Origin: Jannaschia sp. M317 | Lineage (GTDB): Bacteria; Pseudomonadota; Alphaproteobacteria; Rhodobacterales; Rhodobacteraceae | Reading direction: 5' to 3' | Length of the DNA stretch: 64,000 nt | Assembly: GCF_025141175.1 (NCBI RefSeq) | Contig: NZ_CP081155.1 | Coordinates: 2,757,001 to 2,821,000 of the forward strand | In this document: one piece after another, positions 27,550-36,619 of the stretch | Numbering within the stretch: the first letter of the stretch is position 1 | How the letters are laid out: every line of letters starts with the position of its first letter | The notes under the pieces: generated by a model | Seen by the model: the letters and a program-made list of their open reading frames with translations, nothing else | Told to the model about the DNA's origin: nothing | Databases searched by the model: none | Position numbers and translations under genes: made by a program

Positions 27550-28704
27550 ATGGTGTCCCCGGACGAAACCACACCCAGATATGCCGAATTCTTCTGCGGA
27601 GGAGGCATGGTCCGCGCCGCCTTGGGCGCGGGCTGGACCTGTGTTCTGGCCAATGACATCGACCCGATGAAGTGTCGGGTTTATCAAGACAATTTTGGCG
27701 CGCACGGCTTGGTCCGGGGCGATATCGCCACGCTGGACCCCGCCCCGTTGATGCGTGACGTGGATCTCTACTGGGGGTCCAGCCCGTGTCAGGATTTCAG
27801 CCTGGCGGGCAACGGCAAGGGTCTGGCAGGACAGCGCAGCGGGGTGTTCCGGCACTGGATCGATGTGATCGCGCAAGCCGTCGCCGCAGACCACGCGCCG
27901 CGCGTCATCGCCTTCGAGAATGTCACCGGCCTGTTGTCGCGCGCGGGCGGTGCGGACTTCGTGGCCGTGGTGACCGCGCTGTCCTCCTTGGGCTATCGCG
28001 TCGGCGGGTTGGAGATCGACGCCAGGCACTTCGTCGCGCAAAGCCGTCCGCGCCTGTTCGTGATCTGTGCCCGCGATGACATTGATGTGGGCGGCCTGAC
28101 CCGTGCCACGCCCGATGGCCCCTTTCACTCCGCCAAGCTGCGCCGTTTTGCTCAGGCGCACCGCAGACAGCTTTCCGATCGCTGGGTCTGGTGGTCCCTG
28201 CCCGCCGCGCCCGCCCGCGCGCAGCGGCTGGAAGACGTATTGGACCCTCGCCCCGACACACCATGGTTCACCCAAGCCGAAGTGCGGCACCTGACCGCCA
28301 TGATGTCCCCGCCCAGCCTGTCCCGCCTGAAGACCGCGCAGGCCAGCGGCAAGATGACCATCGGGACGATTTATCGCCGGGGGCGCCCGGATGCCCAGGG
28401 CACCGTGCGGCAGCGGGCAGAACTGCGGTTGGACGGGATCGCGGGTTGCCTGCGAACGCCTGCGGGCGGATCCTCGCGCCAGACCCTTGTCCTGATCGAG
28501 GGGCGGCGCATTCGGGCCCGGCTTTTGTCCTCGCGCGAGGCGCTGCGGCTGATGGGCCTGCCTGACGATTACCGCGTCACGGGCCGCTACAACGAGGCCT
28601 ACAAGGTGGCGGGCGATGGCGTGGTCGTCCCCGTCGTGGCGCATCTTGACCGCCATCTGTTTGCGCCGATCCTGGCCGCCGCACGCCTGCGGTCCGCCGC
28701 ATGA
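27550..28704 (+). CDS. C5 cytosine-specific DNA methyltransferase
   Basis: A 384-residue m5C methyltransferase. Conserved motifs in order: I (AEFFCGGGMVRAALGAGW), IV with catalytic Cys80 (GSSPCQDFSLAG), VI (ENV, 123-125), VIII (QSRPR, 164-168) and X (YKVAGDGVVVPVV near the C-terminus); the region between VIII and X is the target-recognition part. It overlaps the downstream GIY-YIG nuclease gene by four bases (ATGA), a typical restriction-modification arrangement. Recognition sequence cannot be read directly; if it is Eco29kI-like, CCGCGG would be expected. Confidence 0.92.
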   Translation: MVSPDETTPRYAEFFCGGGMVRAALGAGWTCVLANDIDPMKCRVYQDNFGAHGLVRGDIATLDPAPLMRDVDLYWGSSPCQDFSLAGNGKGLAGQRSGVFRHWIDVIAQAVAADHAPRVIAFENVTGLLSRAGGADFVAVVTALSSLGYRVGGLEIDARHFVAQSRPRLFVICARDDIDVGGLTRATPDGPFHSAKLRRFAQAHRRQLSDRWVWWSLPAAPARAQRLEDVLDPRPDTPWFTQAEVRHLTAMMSPPSLSRLKTAQASGKMTIGTIYRRGRPDAQGTVRQRAELRLDGIAGCLRTPAGGSSRQTLVLIEGRRIRARLLSSREALRLMGLPDDYRVTGRYNEAYKVAGDGVVVPVVAHLDRHLFAPILAAARLRSAA

Positions 28705-29246
28705 CGCCCGAACAGGCGTTCCGCCACAAGGCGTTGAAATCACTGACCGACGATATCGGAGTTTACGCGCTCTGCGATCTTGATGGACAGCCGATCTATG
28801 TGGGGCAATCGGTTGACGGCATCCGCACACGGGTGCGCCGACATCTGACATCGGCCAGGTCCGACGTCATCGCAAACCGGCAGATCGACGTCTGGGAGGT
28901 GGCCTTCGTCCGCGCCTGGGTGGTTCCCGAGCGGGCGGATATCGGACCGTTGGAGGCGGCCCTGTTCGCGTATTACGACGCGCAGTTGCCGTTGATGAAC
29001 GGACAGAACCTGGAGGCATCGGCCGATGTCACCCTGGCCCGTGACCCCGACCAGATCGTTCAGGTCATCGAGGAAGACGACCGCACCGACCGCCTGAACC
29101 CCCTGCGCCGCCTGCCCCGGCAGATTGCGCAATATGAGTTGCTGGTGGACTATATCCTGACGGTCAAGGATGCGCCGCACCTGCGGAAGGCGCTGGACGC
29201 GCACTTCCGCAGGCTGGTCAATTACCACGGCGCATTTCTGCGGTGA
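28701..29246 (+). CDS. GIY-YIG nuclease, probable Eco29kI-type restriction endonuclease
   Basis: A 181-residue protein with a GIY-YIG fold: GVY at 20-22, YVG at 33-35, the Arg/His cluster RTRVRRHL (catalytic Arg and His48 candidates), Glu85 in GPLEAALF and Asn100 in LPLMNGQN. These match the order of catalytic residues in Eco29kI-like type II restriction enzymes. It is coupled to a cytosine methyltransferase. Its TGA directly abuts the convergent livM stop (TGATCA at 29244-29249). Cleavage activity is inferred. Confidence 0.82.
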   Translation: MTPEQAFRHKALKSLTDDIGVYALCDLDGQPIYVGQSVDGIRTRVRRHLTSARSDVIANRQIDVWEVAFVRAWVVPERADIGPLEAALFAYYDAQLPLMNGQNLEASADVTLARDPDQIVQVIEEDDRTDRLNPLRRLPRQIAQYELLVDYILTVKDAPHLRKALDAHFRRLVNYHGAFLR

Positions 29247-30548
29247 TCACCTCTCGGGGATCAGGCCCTTGGGTGAGAACCGCAGCACCAGCAAAAGGAT
29301 AATCCCCATCGTCAGCAGCCGCATATGCGCCGCTGCATCCAAGAGATGCGTCTTGAGCCAGGTGCCGTCGGCCATGCCCGCCGTGATCCCCTGCATCAGC
29401 AGGGCACCAATCGGTTCTACCTGAACCCAAAGCCACCAGACCAGGAAGCCGCCCAGGACCGCGCCCCAGTTGTTGCCGGATCCACCGACGATGACCATGA
29501 CCCAGACCAGGAACGTATAGCGCAGCGGCTGATAAGTGCCGGGCGTCAGCTGCCCGTCCAGCGTGGTCATCATCGCCCCTGCGAGGCCCACAACGGCAGA
29601 TCCCAGAACGAAGATCTGCAGATGCCGGCGGGTCACGTCCTTGCCCATCGCCTCGGCGGCGACTTCGTTGTCGCGGATCGCACGCATCATGCGGCCCCAG
29701 GGCGACGCCAGCGCGGCCTGAGCCAGCCAGATCAGGATCGCCAGAACGATCAGGAATAGCGCCGAATAGCCAAGCTTCACCGTGATCGACGAGGCAGTGA
29801 CAGGGTCAAACCCCCAGCCCTGCATCCGATCCACAAAACTGGCGGAGTTCTGGAGGTCGATCTCATATGGGACGGGCCGGTCCAGACCGATGACGTTCTT
29901 GACCCCGCGCGCCAGCCAGTCCTCATTCTTGAGGATGGCAATGATGATCTCTGCGATGCCCAGCGTGGCAATCGCCAGGTAATCGGACCTCAGGCCCAGC
30001 GCCGTCTTGCCGATCAACCAGGCCGCGCCAGCCGCCAGCAGGCCGCCCACCGGCCAGGACAGCACGATCGGCAGGCCAAGACCGCCCAGATAACCTGAAA
30101 CCGCGGGGTTCACGGCCTCGACCGCCTCGACGCCCGCATCAAAGACCGCACGAAAGGCAAAGAACCCGACCAGCAGGATGGCCACGACGCCCAGCCCTTT
30201 GAACCGGGGCAATCGGGAATGGGCCATGATCGCCGCGACGACCGTCGCCGCACCCAGCAGCAGCCCGCCCAGCAGGCGCAGCCCGCCCGCAGACCAGGCC
30301 TCGCCCACGGGCGGAGCCGAGACGAGGACGGCACCCAGCCCCCCCAGGGCCACGAAGCCCATGATCCCTACGTTGAACAGCCCGGCGTAGCCCCACTGCA
30401 TGTTCACGCCGAGCGCCATGATCGCCGAGATAAGCCCCATGTTCAGGATCGTCAGAGACACGTTCCAGGACTGCACGAAGCCGGTCCCGACAAAGAGGAC
30501 AACGACGAAGGCAAAAAGCGCGAGATCGCGCGGCTTGAGCGTGTTCAT
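29247..30548 (-). CDS. livM: Branched-chain amino acid ABC transporter permease LivM
   Basis: A 433-residue inner-membrane permease, longer than the roughly 320 residues of many LivM proteins because of extra N-terminal membrane segments. The permease signature ALGVNMQWGYAGLFNVGIMGFVALGG and GLRSDYLAIATLGIAEI are present, and the EAA-type loop is DVTRRHLQIFVLGSAVVGLAGAM. It is the last gene of the liv operon and overlaps livH by four bases. Confidence 0.93.
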   Translation of the reverse strand: MNTLKPRDLALFAFVVVLFVGTGFVQSWNVSLTILNMGLISAIMALGVNMQWGYAGLFNVGIMGFVALGGLGAVLVSAPPVGEAWSAGGLRLLGGLLLGAATVVAAIMAHSRLPRFKGLGVVAILLVGFFAFRAVFDAGVEAVEAVNPAVSGYLGGLGLPIVLSWPVGGLLAAGAAWLIGKTALGLRSDYLAIATLGIAEIIIAILKNEDWLARGVKNVIGLDRPVPYEIDLQNSASFVDRMQGWGFDPVTASSITVKLGYSALFLIVLAILIWLAQAALASPWGRMMRAIRDNEVAAEAMGKDVTRRHLQIFVLGSAVVGLAGAMMTTLDGQLTPGTYQPLRYTFLVWVMVIVGGSGNNWGAVLGGFLVWWLWVQVEPIGALLMQGITAGMADGTWLKTHLLDAAAHMRLLTMGIILLLVLRFSPKGLIPER

Positions 30549-31555
30549 ACCGATTTCCCCGCGAACAATCCGGTGGGCCGGAACAAAAGAACAATCAGCA
30601 GGATCACGAAGCTGACCGCGAATTTGTAGTCGGTGGACAGAAGCTGAACCAAGCCATGCGGCTCCAACGACTCTGGCAAGGCGTAGCCCAGCACCTTTTT
30701 CAACGGATAGGTGATCGTCACCTCGGCAAAGGCGATCAGGAAGCCGCCCGCGATGGCACCCAGCGGACTGCCCAGGCCGCCAACGATGGCGGCGGCGAAG
30801 ATCGGCAGCAGAAGCTGGAAATAGGTGAACGGCTTGAACGATTTGTCGAGACCGTAAAGCGTGCCCGCCACGGTCGCCAGGCCCGCGACGATGATCCAGG
30901 TGATGACCACGACCCGTTCGGGATTGATGCCCGACAGCAGGGCCAGATCCTCATTATCGCTGAACGCCCGCATGGATTTGCCGGTGCGCGTCCGGTTGAG
31001 AAACCAGAACAGGACCGCCACGACGATGATCGCGACCACCACGGTGATGGCCTGCGTGGTCTTGATCGCAAGCCCTTCATCCAACCCGGTCATGGTCTTG
31101 AAATCGCGCGCCGTGATGATGAACCGCTCGCCATCCGCGAACCGTTGATCGTCTGGACCGATGATAAAGCGCACCAGCCCGTTCATCACAAACATCACCC
31201 CCAGCGAGGCGATCACGAACGTCACCGGCACCGCCTTGGCCCGGCGGTAGAAGCGATAGACCAGCCGGTCCGTGCCCAGAACCAGGAGTGCGGTCAAAGC
31301 GATCCCGAAAGGCAGCGCCAACAGCGCCGTGGGAAGCGGGCCGAACCCGATGCCCACCGCCTGCATTGCCCAGGTCACCAGGATCACCGACATCGTGCCA
31401 AAGGCCATCGTGTCGCCGTGGGCAAAGTTCGAGAACCGCAGGATGCCATAGATCAGCGTCACGCCCAGCGCGCCCAGCGCCAGTTGCGACCCGTAGGCGA
31501 TGGCCGGGACCAGGACGAAATTCGCCAGCGTCACGAATGCGTTGAGAAGTTCCAT
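30545..31555 (-). CDS. livH: Branched-chain amino acid ABC transporter permease LivH
   Basis: A 336-residue permease with about eight membrane segments. It contains the LivH patterns LALGALGVTLIYGILRFSNFAHGDTMAFGTM and GSPLGAIAGGFLIAFAEV. It pairs with LivM to form the membrane channel. Start overlaps the stop of the small secreted protein gene upstream; stop overlaps livM. Confidence 0.93.
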   Translation of the reverse strand: MELLNAFVTLANFVLVPAIAYGSQLALGALGVTLIYGILRFSNFAHGDTMAFGTMSVILVTWAMQAVGIGFGPLPTALLALPFGIALTALLVLGTDRLVYRFYRRAKAVPVTFVIASLGVMFVMNGLVRFIIGPDDQRFADGERFIITARDFKTMTGLDEGLAIKTTQAITVVVAIIVVAVLFWFLNRTRTGKSMRAFSDNEDLALLSGINPERVVVITWIIVAGLATVAGTLYGLDKSFKPFTYFQLLLPIFAAAIVGGLGSPLGAIAGGFLIAFAEVTITYPLKKVLGYALPESLEPHGLVQLLSTDYKFAVSFVILLIVLLFRPTGLFAGKSV

Positions 31556-31890
31556 CAGCCCTCGCTCCGGCAGGTTCCAAGGTAAGTTGTGACAAGCGGC
31601 CCCGGCAGATGGACCGAGGCGCGCGCCGCGCCGTCCTCGCCGCGCGACAGCAGAAGGCTCATGCCCTGCCCCTGTGCCAGCCAGGTGTCGTCTGCAAAGT
31701 AGGTCATCGCCAGATCACCGAATTCGGTGACAAAACGGATCGGGTCGCCGTCCACGATGTCCAAGGCGAACGTCGTCCCGGCGCAGGCCTCCGTCTCAAA
31801 GCACTCTGCCTCGAACGCGCAGGTCATCTCTGCCCGCGCCGCCCCGGCGCAGAGCGCGGCGACGATCGTCAGATGTAGGGCGGGGTTCAC
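31555..31890 (-). CDS. Small secreted protein inside the liv operon
   Basis: A 111-residue protein with a signal peptide (VNPALHLTIVAALCAGAARA) and four cysteines in the first 25 mature residues (CAFEAECFETEACAGTT) plus one near the C-terminus. The GTG start at 31890 is preferred because a GAGGGA ribosome-binding site lies 8 bases upstream; an ATG at 31911 would give a longer form. It lies between livF and livH, overlapping the latter, so is certainly cotranscribed. I do not recognise the family; a periplasmic role linked to transport is only inferred from position. Confidence 0.7.
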   Translation of the reverse strand: MNPALHLTIVAALCAGAARAEMTCAFEAECFETEACAGTTFALDIVDGDPIRFVTEFGDLAMTYFADDTWLAQGQGMSLLLSRGEDGAARASVHLPGPLVTTYLGTCRSEG

Positions 31891-31914
31891 GCCGCCTGTC
31901 CCTCGCAACATCGC

Positions 31915-32730
31915 TCAGCCCCCCAGGAAACTGCGCCGGACCTGTTCATCCGCCAACAGTTCCTTGCCAGTGCCGGTGTGGGCATTGCGCCCCTGCACCA
32001 GCACATACCCCTTGTCCGCGATCTCCAACGCTTGCCGGGCATTCTGCTCGACCATGAGGATGGAGATACCGGTGCGCGCCACCTCGATGATGCGGTCAAA
32101 TAGCTCGTCCATGACGATGGGGCTGACGCCAGCCGTCGGTTCGTCCAGCATCAAGACTGTCGGGTGCGTCATCAAGGCGCGCCCCACGGCGACCTGTTGG
32201 CGTTGCCCGCCCGACAGCTCTCCGGCCGGTTGCAGGCGCTTTTCCTTGAGGATCGGGAACAGGTCATAGACCTGCGCCATGGTGTCACGGAAATCGTCGC
32301 GGCGGATGAAGGCCCCCATCTCCAGGTTTTCCTCCACCGTCATGGAGGTAAAGATGTTGGAGGTCTGGGGCACGAACCCCATCCCCTTGCCCACGCGGTC
32401 CTGCGGGGTCAGGGCAGTGATGTCCTCGCCGTCCAGCCTCACCGCACCCTTGCGCAGATTGAGCATGCCGAAGACGGCTTTCATGCCCGTCGATTTGCCC
32501 GCGCCGTTGGGGCCGACGATGACGGCGATCTGGCCCTTGTCGACCGCGATCGTGCAATCGTGCAGGATGTCTGCACCGGTGCCATAGCCGCCGGTCATGC
32601 TGTCCCCGATCAGGAACGCCTCCGATGTGCGGGGGCGCTCTCCGCTCGCGCTGCCGGCCTGCATCGTCCCGCCGGGGCGGGGGTTCACGATGGAGGCGTC
32701 CTTGTTGCCGCGCCCGTCGAAGCCGGTCAT
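31915..32730 (-). CDS. livF: Branched-chain amino acid ABC transporter ATPase LivF
   Basis: A 271-residue ATP-binding subunit with Walker A (VGPNGAGKSTGMKAVFG), signature LSGGQRQQVAVGRAL and Walker B (VLMLDEPTAGVSP). About 35 residues of low-complexity N-terminus precede the ATPase core, longer than in most LivF. The ATG overlaps the livG stop (ATGA); an internal start is possible. Confidence 0.92.
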   Translation of the reverse strand: MTGFDGRGNKDASIVNPRPGGTMQAGSASGERPRTSEAFLIGDSMTGGYGTGADILHDCTIAVDKGQIAVIVGPNGAGKSTGMKAVFGMLNLRKGAVRLDGEDITALTPQDRVGKGMGFVPQTSNIFTSMTVEENLEMGAFIRRDDFRDTMAQVYDLFPILKEKRLQPAGELSGGQRQQVAVGRALMTHPTVLMLDEPTAGVSPIVMDELFDRIIEVARTGISILMVEQNARQALEIADKGYVLVQGRNAHTGTGKELLADEQVRRSFLGG

Positions 32731-33506
32731 GCGGTCGCCTCCTTGTTCTTCAGGCCGGTGCCCAGATAGGCCTCGATCACCTGCTCGTTGGCCTTGATTT
32801 CGGCCAGCGACCCTTCGGCCAGGACCTTGCCCTCGGCCATGCAGATGACGTGGTCGCTGATCTTGCCGATGAAATCCATGTCGTGCTCGATCACGACAAA
32901 GGTGTAATTCCGTTCCTGATTGAGACGGATGATCGCGTCACCGATGGTGTTGAGCAGCGTGCGGTTCACGCCCGCGCCCACCTCGTCCAGAAAGACGATG
33001 CGCGCATCGACCATCATGGTGCGGCCCAGCTCCAGCAGCTTCTTCTGGCCGCCCGAAATCTCTCCGGCCTTTTGCTCGGCCAGGTGTTCGACGGTCAGAA
33101 ACTCCAGCACTTCGTCGGCCTTGGCGCGCAGCGCGCGTTCCTCGTCCGCGATCCGCTTGCGCCCGAACCAGGTGTTCCACAGGCTTTCCCCCGATTGCCC
33201 ACCGGGGACCATCATCAGGTTCTCGCGGCAGGTCATGGAGGAGAATTCATGCGCAATCTGGAACGTGCGCAGCAGCCCCTTGTGGAACAGATCGTGCGGC
33301 GGCAGGCCGGTGATGTCCTCGCCCGCCATGGTGACGGTGCCGGACGTCGGTGGCAAAACCCCCGCGATCACATTGAACAAAGTCGTCTTGCCTGCGCCGT
33401 TCGGCCCGATCAACCCGGTGATGGAGCGCTCTTCGATCCGCAGGGTCGCGCCATCCACTGCGCGAAAACCGCCGAAATGACGGTGGAGGTCGTGGACCTC
33501 GATCAT
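32727..33506 (-). CDS. livG: Branched-chain amino acid ABC transporter ATPase LivG
   Basis: A 259-residue ATP-binding subunit with Walker A (IGPNGAGKTTLFNVIAG), signature ISGGQKKLLELGR and Walker B (IVFLDEVGAGVN), and the C-terminal ERNYTFVVIEHDMDFI typical of LivG. It follows the binding protein gene after a 64-base gap holding a stem-loop. Confidence 0.93.
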   Translation of the reverse strand: MIEVHDLHRHFGGFRAVDGATLRIEERSITGLIGPNGAGKTTLFNVIAGVLPPTSGTVTMAGEDITGLPPHDLFHKGLLRTFQIAHEFSSMTCRENLMMVPGGQSGESLWNTWFGRKRIADEERALRAKADEVLEFLTVEHLAEQKAGEISGGQKKLLELGRTMMVDARIVFLDEVGAGVNRTLLNTIGDAIIRLNQERNYTFVVIEHDMDFIGKISDHVICMAEGKVLAEGSLAEIKANEQVIEAYLGTGLKNKEATA

Positions 33507-33526
33507 ACCCGTATCCCCCTATGGCA

Positions 33527-33550
33527 ACGGCCCCGGAAAACCGGGGCCGT
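33527..33550 (-). terminator. Intercistronic stem-loop between livK and livG
   Basis: ACGGCCCCGG and CCGGGGCCGT form a perfect 10-bp stem around AAAA. No T-run follows on the minus strand. It is between the binding protein gene and the rest of the operon, a usual place for a hairpin that partly terminates or stabilises the abundant binding protein mRNA. Confidence 0.7.
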
Positions 33551-33570
33551 GCGTGTCGTGTCGATGCGGA

Positions 33571-34761
33571 TCAGCGGTAGCCAACCACCTGAAGGTCGCC
33601 ATCGGCGAAGGTGACTTCGCGGTAGTTGCCCGCCGATTCACCCGGTCCGATCAGTTCCACCGCCGAGGCACCGACGTAGTCGATGTCGCCGCCGTCCTTG
33701 AGGATCTGCAGCGCCTTGCCCAATTCACCCGGCAGGATCTGCTCGCCCGGTGCGTTGGCCACGCCCATCACGGCGTCCTTGTAGGCCGCCGGATCGGTGG
33801 ATCCCGCCGCCTGCATCGCCAGCATGATCAGCGCGGCCGCATCGTAGGCTTCGGCCGAGAACGGCGAAGAGCCGTCGTAGTCCGCAGCCGAGGCCATTTC
33901 CTGATACAGCATCGCGCCGGGGCTGTCGGTGCCGGGGTTCTGGCCGGTGGAGCCGTCGATTTCGTCACCGAAGTTATCGACCAGCGCCTGCGAGATCATG
34001 CCATCGGGGAAGTGGAATGTGTCGAAGGCACCCGAATCGAGCGCCGCGCGCACGATGCCGGACCCGCCCTGATCGACGTAGCCCGCGACCACCAGACGGT
34101 CGCCACCAGCAGCAGACAGCGCGCCGACTTCGGCGGAATAGTCGGCCTTGCCGTCTTCATGGGCGGCGGAAATGGTGACTTCGCCACCGGCAGCCTCGTA
34201 GGCGGACTGGAAGCTGTCGGCCAGGCCCTTGCCATAGTCGTTGTTGGTGTAGGTCAGCGCGACCGAATTGATGCCCTGCTCCAGCAGGATTTCGGTCATG
34301 ATGACGCCCTGACGCGCATCCGACGGCGCGGTGCGGAAGAACAGGCCGTTGTCTTCGGCGGTCGACAGACCCGGCGACGTGGCAGAGGGCGAGATCATCA
34401 CGACACCGTTCGGCAGCGCGACGTTCTGCAGGATCGCGCCGGTCACACCGGAACAATCCGCACCCACGATGCCGGACACGCCGTCACCGGTGATCAGACG
34501 TTCCGCAGCAGAGGTGGCAGCAGCGGCGTCGATGCAGGTGCTGTCGCCACGCACCGATTCGACGGTCACGCCATCCAGCAACAGACCCGACTCGGACACT
34601 TCGGCCATCGCCATTTCGGCCCCGGCGGCCATCTGCGGTGCAAGCGATTCAAGCGGACCGGTAAAGCCCAGAATGACGCCCAGCTTCACGGGCGAATGTC
34701 CGTCCGCATAGGCGGCGGTGGTTGCAAGCACGGCGGCAGAGGCCAGCAGCAGCTTTTTCAT
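33571..34761 (-). CDS. Branched-chain amino acid-type ABC substrate-binding protein
   Basis: A 396-residue periplasmic binding protein with signal peptide (MKKLLLASAAVLATTAAYA) and the type I binding-fold features VKLGVILGFTGPLESLAPQMAAGAEMAM, GVSGIVGADCSGVTGAI and SVALTYTNNDYGKGLADSF. It is first in the liv operon, with about 110 bases of upstream DNA for the promoter. Substrates of this family include branched-chain amino acids but also amides, urea and aromatic acids, so the specificity is inferred only from the family. Confidence 0.9.
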   Translation of the reverse strand: MKKLLLASAAVLATTAAYADGHSPVKLGVILGFTGPLESLAPQMAAGAEMAMAEVSESGLLLDGVTVESVRGDSTCIDAAAATSAAERLITGDGVSGIVGADCSGVTGAILQNVALPNGVVMISPSATSPGLSTAEDNGLFFRTAPSDARQGVIMTEILLEQGINSVALTYTNNDYGKGLADSFQSAYEAAGGEVTISAAHEDGKADYSAEVGALSAAGGDRLVVAGYVDQGGSGIVRAALDSGAFDTFHFPDGMISQALVDNFGDEIDGSTGQNPGTDSPGAMLYQEMASAADYDGSSPFSAEAYDAAALIMLAMQAAGSTDPAAYKDAVMGVANAPGEQILPGELGKALQILKDGGDIDYVGASAVELIGPGESAGNYREVTFADGDLQVVGYR

Positions 34762-34871
34762 GGTAGTCTCCCTGATATGCGGCCCTGTCTCGGGCCTTTT
34801 GATGCAGGGACGTTATGACGGGTCCAAAGCGTTGGAAAGGGTGTTTAGATCCGAAGCCGCCTTCCGCAACG

Positions 34872-35711
34872 TTAGACGGTAACGCCTTGACGTCCGGCAA
34901 GATCAGTAAAGAACTGCCACGCCACACGACCGGATCGTGACCCGCGTGTGGCCTGCCATTCCACCGCCTCGGCCCGCAGGGAGGCATCGTCGATGGTCAC
35001 CCCGAAGGCATCGCAATAGCCCCGAATCATCGCCAGATAGTTGTCCTGATCGCAGGCGTGGAATCCAAGCCAAAGCCCAAAGCGGTCGCTGAGCGAGACC
35101 TTCTCCTCCACCGCTTCGGCGGGGTTGATGGCCGATCCACGCTCGTTCTCGATCATGTCGCGCGGCATCAGGTGGCGGCGGTTCGAGGTGGCGTAAAAGA
35201 TCACGTTGTCGGGCCGCCCCTCTATCCCCCCGTCCAGCACGGCCTTCAGCGACTTGTAGGCCGCATCGTCGTGGCTGAAGCTCAGGTCATCGCAATAAAG
35301 AACGAAGCGGTGCGGCGCGGCACGCAGCAGGGTCAGCAGACGCCCGACCGTGTGGATGTCTTCCCGCTGAAGCTCCACCAACTTCAGGCCGGTTTTCTCA
35401 AGATCGCCATGCACCGCTTTGACAAGGCTGGACTTTCCCATGCCGCGCGCGCCCCAAAGCAGGGCGTTGTTCGCAGGCAGCCCCTCAGCGAAACGACGGG
35501 TGTTGGCGTGCAGGGTATCGCGCGCGCGGTCGATCCCCAGCAGCAGGTGCAACGGGATACGATTGACCTTTTGCACGGGAACCAGCCGGTCGGGATCTGT
35601 GTCCCAGACATAGGCACTTGCCGTCCAGTCCGGGGCAGGCAACGGCGCGGGGGCCAGGCGGTCAAGGGCGTCGGCAATGCGGGACAGGTCCCGCGTCGTC
35701 AGGTCAGTCAC
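34872..35711 (-). CDS. DUF815-family AAA ATPase
   Basis: A 279-residue ATPase with Walker A (LLWGARGMGKSSLVKAV), Walker B (RFVLYCDDLSF), sensor-like FYATSNRRHLMPRDM and an arginine-rich C-terminus, matching the DUF815 family of unknown function. It overlaps the tatC stop by four bases, so it is last in the tat transcript. It carries no Tat-related domain. Confidence 0.88.
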   Translation of the reverse strand: MTDLTTRDLSRIADALDRLAPAPLPAPDWTASAYVWDTDPDRLVPVQKVNRIPLHLLLGIDRARDTLHANTRRFAEGLPANNALLWGARGMGKSSLVKAVHGDLEKTGLKLVELQREDIHTVGRLLTLLRAAPHRFVLYCDDLSFSHDDAAYKSLKAVLDGGIEGRPDNVIFYATSNRRHLMPRDMIENERGSAINPAEAVEEKVSLSDRFGLWLGFHACDQDNYLAMIRGYCDAFGVTIDDASLRAEAVEWQATRGSRSGRVAWQFFTDLAGRQGVTV

Positions 35712-36619
35712 AGCTCTTCATCCTCGTCGAGCAGGCCCTCTGCGCGCATCTGCTTGACCCGCTTGCGTTCAACAAATCGGACAAGCCAGATCGATATCTC
35801 ATAAAGACCGAAGACCACGACAAATAGGATGATCTGTGTGATCACGTCCGGCGGCGTCACCAGCGCGGCCAGCAACAGGATGCCAACGACCGCGTATTTG
35901 CGCACCGACGCCAGACCCGCCGCGCTGACCAGACCGGCAGTGCCCATCAGGGTCAACAGAACCGGCAACTGAAAGCACAGCCCAAAGGCCACGATCATCT
36001 TGAGCGTGATGTCGAGCGATTCATTGACCTTGCCGTCAAAGACAATGTCGATCCCCTCATCCATCGGCGGCATCAGGGCATCCGGCGTGGCGGGCACCAC
36101 CGGTCCGGTGATGATCACGCCCTCGGGCACCTCTGTCGGGATCGCACCCGCGACCACCGTGCGGACGTCGGCAAAACCCAGGAAGAACTGCATCGCCAGC
36201 GGTACGACGACGTAATGCGCGAAAGCCGCGCCCAACAGGAACAACAACGGTGATGAAAGAAGAAACGGCAGGAATGCCTTTTTTTCCTGCCGGTAAAGAC
36301 CGGGGGCGACAAAGCGCCAGAGCTGGTGCGCGATGATCGGGAAGGACAGGATCAGGCCCGCAACGACCGACACACGGATCTGGGTAAAGAAGTATTCCTG
36401 CGGGGCGGTATACTGCATGCGCGGATTCGGGTCGCCGAGCGCGCGCATCGTGTCCTCGATCGGTCCAAGCAGAAAGGCCAGGATTTCCTGGGCAAAGGCG
36501 AAACAGACGATCATGCCAACGAGAAAGGCCGCAACCGCCCGGATCAGTCGTGTCCGAAGTTCCGCAAGATGCTCGATCAGCGGGGCGGAGCTGTCTTCGA
36601 TCTCGTCTTGGGTACTCAT
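35708..36619 (-). CDS. tatC: Twin-arginine translocase subunit TatC
   Basis: A 303-residue protein with six membrane segments and the conserved SAPLIEHLAELRTRLIRA N-terminus and FALAYYVVVPLAMQFFLGF-like central region (here AHYVVVPLAMQFFLGFA). TatC forms the receptor for RR-signal peptides. A periplasmic insertion around residues 165-200 is longer than in Escherichia coli. Overlaps tatB. Confidence 0.95.
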   Translation of the reverse strand: MSTQDEIEDSSAPLIEHLAELRTRLIRAVAAFLVGMIVCFAFAQEILAFLLGPIEDTMRALGDPNPRMQYTAPQEYFFTQIRVSVVAGLILSFPIIAHQLWRFVAPGLYRQEKKAFLPFLLSSPLLFLLGAAFAHYVVVPLAMQFFLGFADVRTVVAGAIPTEVPEGVIITGPVVPATPDALMPPMDEGIDIVFDGKVNESLDITLKMIVAFGLCFQLPVLLTLMGTAGLVSAAGLASVRKYAVVGILLLAALVTPPDVITQIILFVVVFGLYEISIWLVRFVERKRVKQMRAEGLLDEDEEL

